Shown one piece after another: positions 7,682 through 12,536 of a stretch of 12,536 bases of DNA; position 1 is the stretch's first letter, and every line of letters starts with the position of its first letter. Below the pieces are notes generated by a model. That model ran no database searches. It was not told the origin of the DNA and saw only the letters and a list, made by a program, of their open reading frames with translations. The stretch covers positions 5,835-18,370 of the forward strand of contig NWUY0300005424.1 in NCBI GenBank assembly GCA_004151065.3. Reading direction: 5' to 3'. The DNA is from Larix sibirica (taxonomy: Eukaryota > Streptophyta > Pinopsida > Pinales > Pinaceae). The position numbers and the translations under genes are program-made.

Positions 7682-8392
7682 TTATTCGGCAAATATTTGG
7701 CTAAAGCTTTCCTTGTTGCTTCCAAATATCAGATCATCAACATACACAACCGTGATCAATAATTTATATCCTTTAAACTTGAGATAAAGGTTACTGTTTG
7801 TACTACTTCTCTGAAATCCTTGTTGAATTAAATACTTTTCTAACCGTTCATACCAAGCCCTGGGTGCTTGTTTGAGCCCGTAAAGAGATTTCTTTAGTTT
7901 CCAGACATAGTCTTTCTTTTCTGGACTTTCAAATCCTTCATGTTTCTCAGTATAAATTTCTTCCTTCAAGTCTCCATTTAGGAATGTTGAATTAACATCC
8001 ATTTGATAAACCTTGAAGTTCTTGTAGCTAGCAAATGCCAAAAATATCCTGATTAGTTCCATCCTAGCCACATGAGAAAAAGTTTCATCAAAATCAATTC
8101 CTTCCATTTGAGTATAACCTTTACACACCAATCTTGCCTTATTTCTAATGACTTTCCCATTTTCATCTAATTTATTTATGTAAACCCATTTAGTGTCAAT
8201 GATGTTTTTATCTTGGGGTCTAGGAACTAATTCCCAGGTTCCACTTTTTTTAATTTGATCCAATTCTTCTTTCATATAAATTCTCCAAGATTCATCATTG
8301 GAAGCTTCATTGAAAGTTTTTGGTTCAATCGTTGAGAGCAGGGCTATATTTCTCTTCAGAGCTGCTGATCTAAGCTTCATACCTTCTTCCAT
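7682..8392 (-). pseudogene. Copia pol, reverse transcriptase core (copy B)
   Basis: The 236 residues are identical in protein sequence to the segment at 3046-3756, with QMDV (D132) and YVDD (217-220) intact. It also carries the same non-consensus SHVAR (106-110) and EKHEGF (149-154) positions, the same terminal TAA, and the same two in-frame stops between it and the integrase tail. Identity that includes stops shows that the duplication happened after this sequence had already been inactivated, or that one sequence was placed twice in assembly. Confidence 0.92.
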
Positions 8393-8485
8393 GTGTCCAA
8401 TAATAAGATCCTCAAGATGATCTCTCTATACAGATCTTATGGAGGACTTCTTACCTTTAGAAGTCTTTGTAGTAGTAGAGAGCAA

Positions 8486-8941
8486 TTATCTTCCTTCATC
8501 CTGATTCTGTTGATCACTTTGGTCCTTTAATTCTTCATTTGTTGTTTCTTCTTCATTAGATAGATCATCATCATCAGTTTCAACAAATTCAGATTCTGGC
8601 ATTTTTTGTTCCAATTCTTCATTTATGACTATATCTATGCTTTCAACAATTCGCTTCAGACACTTGTTGTCACATTTATAGGCCCTTTTTTTAGTTGAAT
8701 ATCCTAAAAATATTCCTTCATCGGTTTTGGAGTGAAATTTTCCCAAGTTGTCATCAATGATTTTTATGTAACATTTGCTTCCAAATATTTTGAAGTATTC
8801 TACAGTGGATTTTCTTCCTATCCATAGTTCATAAGGAGTCTTATCTCTGTTGACTCTCAATTGTGCTTTGTTTATGATGTAAAGAGCTTCTCCTACTGCC
8901 TGTCTCCAAAATGTTTCAGTCAAATTAGCTTCTAGTAGCAT
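8486..8941 (-). pseudogene. Copia pol, integrase C-terminal part (copy B)
   Basis: The 151 residues are identical in protein to the segment at 3850-4305. They carry TPYELW, GSKCYI and GIFLGYS signatures and the acidic linker. The segment is bounded by the same stops: TAG at 9020-9022 on the N-terminal side and TAA at 8486-8488 on the C-terminal side. The catalytic glutamate of integrase lies at about 8978-8980, between the two open pieces and in the same frame. Confidence 0.88.
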
Positions 8942-9019
8942 TGTTCTTGTTGCCTCTTGAACAATTCGATTCTTTCTTTCAGCTATACCATTTTGTTGAT
9001 GTGTGTGGGTTGCGCAATA

Positions 9020-9403
9020 CTATCGCTTAATACCATTTTCATCACAAAAATTCTGAAATTCACTTGATGTGAATTCCCCTCCATTATCTGATCTAAGACA
9101 TTTGATTTTATGTCCACTCTCATTTTCAACCTTAGCTTTTAAAAGTTTAAATTTCTCAAATGCCTCTGATTTTCTCTTTAGAAAGGTGACCCAAGTCATT
9201 ATGGAATAATCATCAATAAATAACATGAAGTATAACTCACCTTGAAGAGTTTGAGTTCTTGTAGGTCCACATAGATCTGTATGGATAATTTCCAAAGGGT
9301 GTGATGTGGGCGGGCACACTTTTTCTTTGAAATTTGCTCTTACTCGTTTTTCGTGTTGACATGATCCACATAGTTTGTTTACAGGTTTTGAAACTTTTGG
9401 CAT
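9020..9403 (-). pseudogene. Copia pol, integrase HHCC end and catalytic core (copy B)
   Basis: The 127 residues match the segment at 4384-4767 except residue 48 (T here, A there). C12 and C15 of the zinc finger, D43 (HTDLCGP) and D106 (RSDNGGEF) are present. The piece is cut by TAG at 9020-9022 before the third acidic residue. The threonine gives GPTRTQT, and I cannot say which residue is ancestral. Confidence 0.9.
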
Positions 9404-9478
9404 CCCTCGAACAACTTCAATTTGAATAATTTTTACTATGTTGTCAAAGTTTAGGTGGGCTAATATTTTGTGCCAAAG

Positions 9479-9866
9479 CTAGTTGTTATTACTTTGACTG
9501 ATGAGACATCTTTCTCCTTCTATCTCTTCCAAAACATAGACAATTCCTGGTGATCTGACTCCTATTCCTGTGATATGGTTGGATCCATTTCTTCTTATTT
9601 CACAATGATTTGTAAAGAAAGTGACATTGAAATTGGCATCACAAAGTTGTCCAACACTTAGTAGGTCATGATTCAATCCTTTAACAGAGAGGAAAAATTC
9701 CATTTTAGAGATACAGTTCCCTTTCCAAGTATTTTGGCTATTCCAGTGTCTCCAAATGATACATCACCACCATTGTTCCTTTTGAGTGTGAGAAACTTGT
9801 TCTTATCTCCAGTCATGTGTTTTGTACATCCACTGTCAATGTACCATTTATTTACATCCTTATGAG
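9479..9866 (-). pseudogene. Copia pol, protease and pre-integrase region (copy B)
   Basis: The right end encodes the protease active site in the order KWYIDSGCTKHMTGD (about 9801-9851), so here the catalytic Asp-Ser-Gly triad of the aspartic protease is intact. As in copy A, a frame change near 9691-9706 separates protease from the LNHDLLSVGQLCD segment (9479-9703), which ends in TAG at 9479-9481. The aspartic protease would act as a dimer to cleave gag-pol. The overlapping piece beyond the N at 9867 has arginine in place of the active-site serine. Confidence 0.87.
9779..9866. repeat. 88-bp direct repeat across an N, first copy
   Basis: This matches 9868-9955 at an offset of 89 with two mismatches (9796 C/T and 9832 A/C). 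The copies are adjacent except for one N. The pattern is that of two contig ends that overlap but were not merged. Confidence 0.9.
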
Positions 9867-9867
9867 N
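9867..9867. other. Single-N joint between copy B and gag piece
   Basis: One N lies between two copies of the same 88 bases. If the pieces truly overlap, the real sequence has one copy and protease is contiguous with gag. Confidence 0.85.
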
Positions 9868-9955
9868 CTTTTGAGTGTGAGAAATTTGTTCTTATCTCCA
9901 GTCATGTGTTTTGTACATCCCCTGTCAATGTACCATTTATTTACATCCTTATGAG
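9868..9955. repeat. 88-bp direct repeat across an N, second copy
   Basis: This is the partner of 9779-9866. Position 9921 is C where the first copy has A, which changes the protease serine codon to arginine. Confidence 0.9.
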
Positions 9956-10382
9956 CATAGAGAGATAATCCACATATATCTTCAGTCATGTATTTTTCAA
10001 GATAAATCTTCAGCCTGCATTCCTCAACAGTGTATCCAAAGTTGTTGCACCTTGAGCACTCTATTTCTTGAGTGAGAACATAAAAAGAATTTTTATTTTG
10101 AGTACTGTTCTTCTCATTATACTGCTTTCTGGGATAATCAAGTGTACTTCTTTTAGGTGTCCTAGAAGCAATTTCCTTATGACCAAAATTAAAGTAGTTG
10201 TAACAATGGCCTAGAAAAGAGCTTTGATACCTGGGATAAACTTGTCTTCTTGAGGGTTGGAAATTGTTTGTAATTTTTTTGTCTTCATCTTCAACTCTTC
10301 TATTCGCTTGTGAATCATATGGCTTCTTCAAGATGATCACTTATATTTGAAGTCTCTCAACCTCCTTCTCTCTTAGGTCCAA
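9868..10382 (-). pseudogene. Copia gag C-terminus (degenerate zinc knuckles) and protease start
   Basis: The frame is shared with the coiled-coil segment upstream, but is interrupted by TAG at 10383-10385 and TAA at 10341-10343. Two CCHC-like knuckles are visible: one at 10161-10205 (CYNYFNFGHKEIASR), with the second and fourth ligands replaced by Y and R, and one at 10017-10058 (CSRCNNFGYTVEEC), with His replaced by Tyr. Both would be impaired for zinc and RNA binding. Then follows KWYIDRGCTKHMTGDK, the protease active site, with DRG (9918-9926) in place of the usual DSG. The catalytic Asp is present, but the adjacent Ser is Arg. The apparent GTG start at 10340 is only the first sense codon after a stop. 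Confidence 0.8.
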
Positions 10383-10970
10383 CTATCTCTGAGCTTCATT
10401 TAATGGCTCATGAATCTTAGCTATATTTACCTTTAATAAATTGACGGTTCTATTTATTGACTGAACTTCTTGGTTTAGGGAACATTCAGGTTTGCTCTCT
10501 TTTGATTTAGAAGTGTAGCCCAACCCTCTTGTATCTCCATATTTTCTTTGTTGTAGAAGCATGTTGTTTATATCTATGGAGCTCTTTTGAAACTTTTGAT
10601 TCAATACTTTTGACTTCTGAAGGTATTCCTTGAGAGACTTGATTTCTGCTTCCTTTTCCTGAGTAGCTTTTGTTAATATTTTGACCAGGAGATTCTTTTC
10701 AAGTTGATGATGTTGTTCTTGCTTTTCTTTCAATTTTTTCAGGTTCTCAATTTCATCTAAGGATGCAATCAGTTATGCCTCTATATCAACAGTTCCTTCT
10801 TATATACTGGGATGATCTATATTGTCTTCTTGTGCCAGGAACAAAATATCATTCCTGTAGTCTTCAAAAGTTTCTTCTTCTTCAAAGTATGAAACATTTT
10901 CTTCTTCCGTTTGAGTAAATAAAGTCGGCTTGTATTGTTCTTCAATCTTTGAATTTCTTTTGTGTGTTTG
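10383..10970 (-). pseudogene. Copia gag, acidic and coiled-coil segment
   Basis: After the first zinc knuckle, gag continues in a different frame; the shift lies around 10942-10981, near A-runs. The segment has an acidic stretch (TEEENVSYFEEEETFEDY), then stops at 10800-10802 and 10773-10775 in the same frame, then a long region rich in K, E, L and Q (10383 to about 10760). The latter has heptad-like leucines, for example EIENLKKLKEKQEQHHQLEK and EIKSLKEYLQKSK, and is probably a coiled coil. A coiled-coil domain within a long gag is a known trait of Sireviruses. No enzyme motif is present. The coiled coil is inferred from composition and spacing, not computed. Confidence 0.75.
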
Positions 10971-11793
10971 TCCTTTTTTTATTTCTCTTGATAGGACACT
11001 TGGCAGTGAAATGTCCAATTTTTTCGTAGTTGAAGCATTTCAATGGAAGCTTCCCTTTGTACCTTCCAGTTCCCCTTGGAAGCTTATTAACAAAGTTGAC
11101 CATTTCTTCATATGAGATTTCATGATCGGATGGACGGGATTCATGAAGTTGATGTATGCTCTTGACTACCTTGAATGTTGCTTCGATTTTCTTAGGTTCG
11201 TGAATCCGCGTCTCATATGTTGTGAGAATTCCTTGCAGTTCTTCAATTTTTAACTCGTTCAATTTCTCCTTGTCTTCAATGGAAGATACCTTGGAATTAT
11301 ATTTGGAGGACAATGTTCTAAGAATATTTTGAACCACTAGCTTAGGATCCATTGCCTCACCAAGATCCCTCATAGTGTTTACAACTTCTTCAACTCTTTG
11401 AAAGTATGCTGCTACATATTCCTCTTTAGTCATTTTAAGACCTTCAAATTGACTTCTATATGTTTGAAGCTTAGCTTCTTGGAATTTTGAGTCTCCTTGA
11501 TAAATGGTGGTTAATTTGTCCTACATTTCTTTAGCTGTGGTATAATTCATAACTTTAAAGAATTATGTCTTGCTTAGGCTTTCCAGAATAACATTAACAA
11601 CTTTAGCATTGTGCTCATATCTTGTTATTTCTTCATCGGTAGTAGGACCATCTTTTGGTTCCTTGTATCCATCACTTACACTTTTCCAAATATCAAAACC
11701 CAAGGAGATTATATACGCAGTCATCCTCTTGCTCCAATAAGCATAGTTGCTTCCATCAAGTCTAGTAACATCCCAGAACTTAGTTACACCCAT
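10942..11793 (-). pseudogene. Copia gag N-terminal and central part with first zinc knuckle
   Basis: The probable start is the ATG at 11793, which gives MGVTKFWDVTRLDGSNYAYW; LDGSNYxxWxxRM is the typical start of plant copia gag. A longer open frame reaches 11880, but it would run through the primer binding site and into the LTR, so I reject that start. The frame holds TAA at 11563-11565 and TAG at 11521-11523, and continues with the UBN2-type central region (LQTYRSQFEGLKM, then YFQRVEEVVN, LRTLSSKY and LTTYETR). The knuckle at 10996-11037, CFNYEKIGHFTAKC, has Tyr instead of the second Cys. The segment ends in a stop at 10942-10944, while the next part of gag is in another frame. Gag would form the virus-like particle in the cytoplasm, but here it is broken. 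Confidence 0.87.
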
Positions 11794-11846
11794 TGTGTGT
11801 TCTTTGAGGATCTCCTTCAAGTGGTGAGGCTTCAATGAAGGATGTG

Positions 11847-11858
11847 GCTTTGATACCA
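11847..11858 (-). other. Primer binding site, tRNA-iMet type
   Basis: The minus strand reads TGGTATCAAAGC, two bases inside the LTR end. It differs at one position (A for G) from TGGTATCAGAGC, the usual complement of plant initiator methionine tRNA used by copia elements to prime first-strand synthesis. Confidence 0.85.
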
Positions 11859-12378
11859 ATTGAATAACACACACACACAATACTGAGAGGGGAGCGTGAA
11901 TCAGTATTGTACGTTTTTACCAATTTAAAATCTTTGGACTGATCTAACACATAGAATTAATCTCCAGCTATTAACTTAATAAATCCAAAGTATAACTATT
12001 GATACAAAAATATTAATACCAATGAAATCTTCAAATCTGAGTATATTTATAAATGATAAGCTTACATTGAAGATATGTGCATCAACACAGAGTACATGCA
12101 CCAACTGCAACTGGTGGTTTGGAGGCTTCAACCTCAATAAGATATACTTTCAGCTCCAACTGAAATTATATATTTGGGCTGCAACTTGAGTATATGTGTT
12201 GTACCCTTGTTCCACCATTCCTCCCAAATATATAACAAGATTCCTTTTCGGCCTTCAAAATATTCCACCGTTGAATCACAACTTTCACCCCAAGATAAAA
12301 ATACACAAACAAAAGAAATCTTTCAATTCATTGCTCCTTTGTCTGCTCCAGGTTGCTCCTTTAGCTACTACTATCCAG

Positions 12379-12482
12379 TCATCCAAGCTCGCATCTCTTT
12401 CAGCTGCTACTGTCTACCCATCCAAGCTTGCAGCTCTTTCAACTGCTACCTTCTAACCTTTCCAAGCTTGCAACTCTTATCA
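12379..12482. repeat. 39-bp repeats in right LTR
   Basis: These are the same three units as at 884-1003, with CCAAGCT cores. Here the third unit keeps CCAAGCTTGCAACTC, whereas the left LTR has CCAAGATCGCAGCTC, so the left copy has decayed more at that site. Confidence 0.7.
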
Positions 12483-12524
12483 CCACATCGAAATGCATAC
12501 ATCAAATATCACATCCAACTCTTC

Positions 12525-12532
12525 TATTTATA
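12525..12532 (-). promoter_or_regulatory. TATA box of the LTR promoter (right LTR)
   Basis: TATAAATAGAAG on the minus strand is identical to the left LTR copy at 1029-1036. In this 5' LTR it would be the promoter for the gag-pol transcript, reading leftward. Confidence 0.7.
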
Positions 12533-12536
12533 CAAA

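Larger units (their letters stand above)
6677..9830. repeat. Large direct duplication, right copy
   Basis: This is the partner of 2041-5194. Near-identity covers about 7030-9830. Between 6738 and 7029 the two copies differ at roughly 6 percent of sites, and further left they diverge more. Confidence 0.9.
5196..9866 (-). mobile_element. Copia (Sirevirus-like) element, copy B: protease to 3' noncoding
   Basis: On the minus strand this runs from the protease active site (9866) through integrase, RT and RNase H into 1.5 kb of noncoding sequence ending at the N at 5195. It has no LTR or gag of its own. Its right end overlaps the gag piece by 88 bases, so it probably continues the same element as the piece at 9868-12536. 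Lesions in pol are the same as in copy A. Confidence 0.8.
9868..12536 (-). mobile_element. Copia (Sirevirus-like) element, 5' part: 5' LTR, PBS, gag, protease start
   Basis: On the minus strand the piece begins inside a 5' LTR beyond the window edge. The LTR ends at 11861, then come a primer binding site at 11847-11858, gag from about 11793, and the protease active site near 9918-9926. It is continuous in sense with copy B. Gag has several stops and a frame change, so this part is inactive too. Confidence 0.85.
11861..12536 (-). mobile_element. 5' LTR of copia element, partial (runs off window)
   Basis: The inner end is at 11861 (TGAATAAC on the plus strand, ...TTATTCA on the minus strand), set by the adjacent primer binding site. 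Bases 11861-12104 have no counterpart in the left LTR, which is cut at 616; 12105-12536 match 619-1050 at about 90 percent. It includes a short (CA)n run at 11867-11879, the 39-bp repeats and the TATA box at its right edge. The window ends just upstream of the TATA box, so the U3 array cannot be checked on this side. Confidence 0.85.

Noticed and set aside
11794-11880. Upstream extension of gag beginning MCVCVIQL
   Set aside because: It would read through the primer binding site and into the LTR CA repeat; the ATG at 11793 starts the family-typical gag N-terminus.
617-12536. Tandem LTR-internal-LTR-internal array formed by unequal LTR recombination
   Set aside because: No LTR lies between the two internal copies, and the breaks coincide with N bases.

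Overview
This window is plant nuclear DNA made almost entirely of decayed retroelements. It is AT-rich, has no bacterial-type gene organisation, and nearly every coding trace belongs to a Ty1/copia LTR retrotransposon on the minus strand. The pol motifs, a coiled-coil segment in gag and several polypurine tracts before the 3' LTR point to the Sirevirus (SIRE/Maximus) lineage, which is known from plants. The host species cannot be named from this sequence. I found no intact gene, host gene, RNA gene or CRISPR array.

Layout. Three single N bases (616, 5195, 9867) cut the window into four pieces. Piece L (1-615) is a plus-strand fragment of a plant LINE-type reverse transcriptase C-terminus: a zinc-binding domain and the start of an RNase H domain. 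Piece A (617-5194) holds, in minus orientation, part of protease, integrase, RT, RNase H, a 3' noncoding stretch with multiple polypurine tracts, and a 3' LTR ending at 1756. Piece B (5196-9866) repeats protease to RNase H, nearly identical to A at an offset of 4636 bases, followed by about 1.5 kb of noncoding DNA with no recognisable LTR. Piece C (9868-12536) holds the protease start, gag, a tRNA-iMet-like primer binding site and the beginning of the 5' LTR, which runs off the window.

Read on the minus strand, C then B (or C then A) gives the normal copia order: 5' LTR, PBS, gag, protease, integrase, RT-RNase H, PPT, 3' LTR. In life these parts would make one gag-pol polyprotein. Here gag and pol carry many in-frame stops and several frame changes, so nothing full-length can be translated.

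The most interesting points are these. A degenerate array of about 19 units with 20-23 bp spacing lies in the LTR U3, upstream of a good TATA box. A perfect 16-bp inverted repeat brackets the PPT/LTR junction. A 2.8-kb block occurs twice with about four differences and the same inactivating lesions, and its identity falls abruptly at about 2393/7029. An 88-bp overlap was left unmerged across the N at 9867. The last two points, with the N bases, suggest that part of the apparent tandem structure may come from genome assembly. I see no evidence of a new biological system beyond these features.
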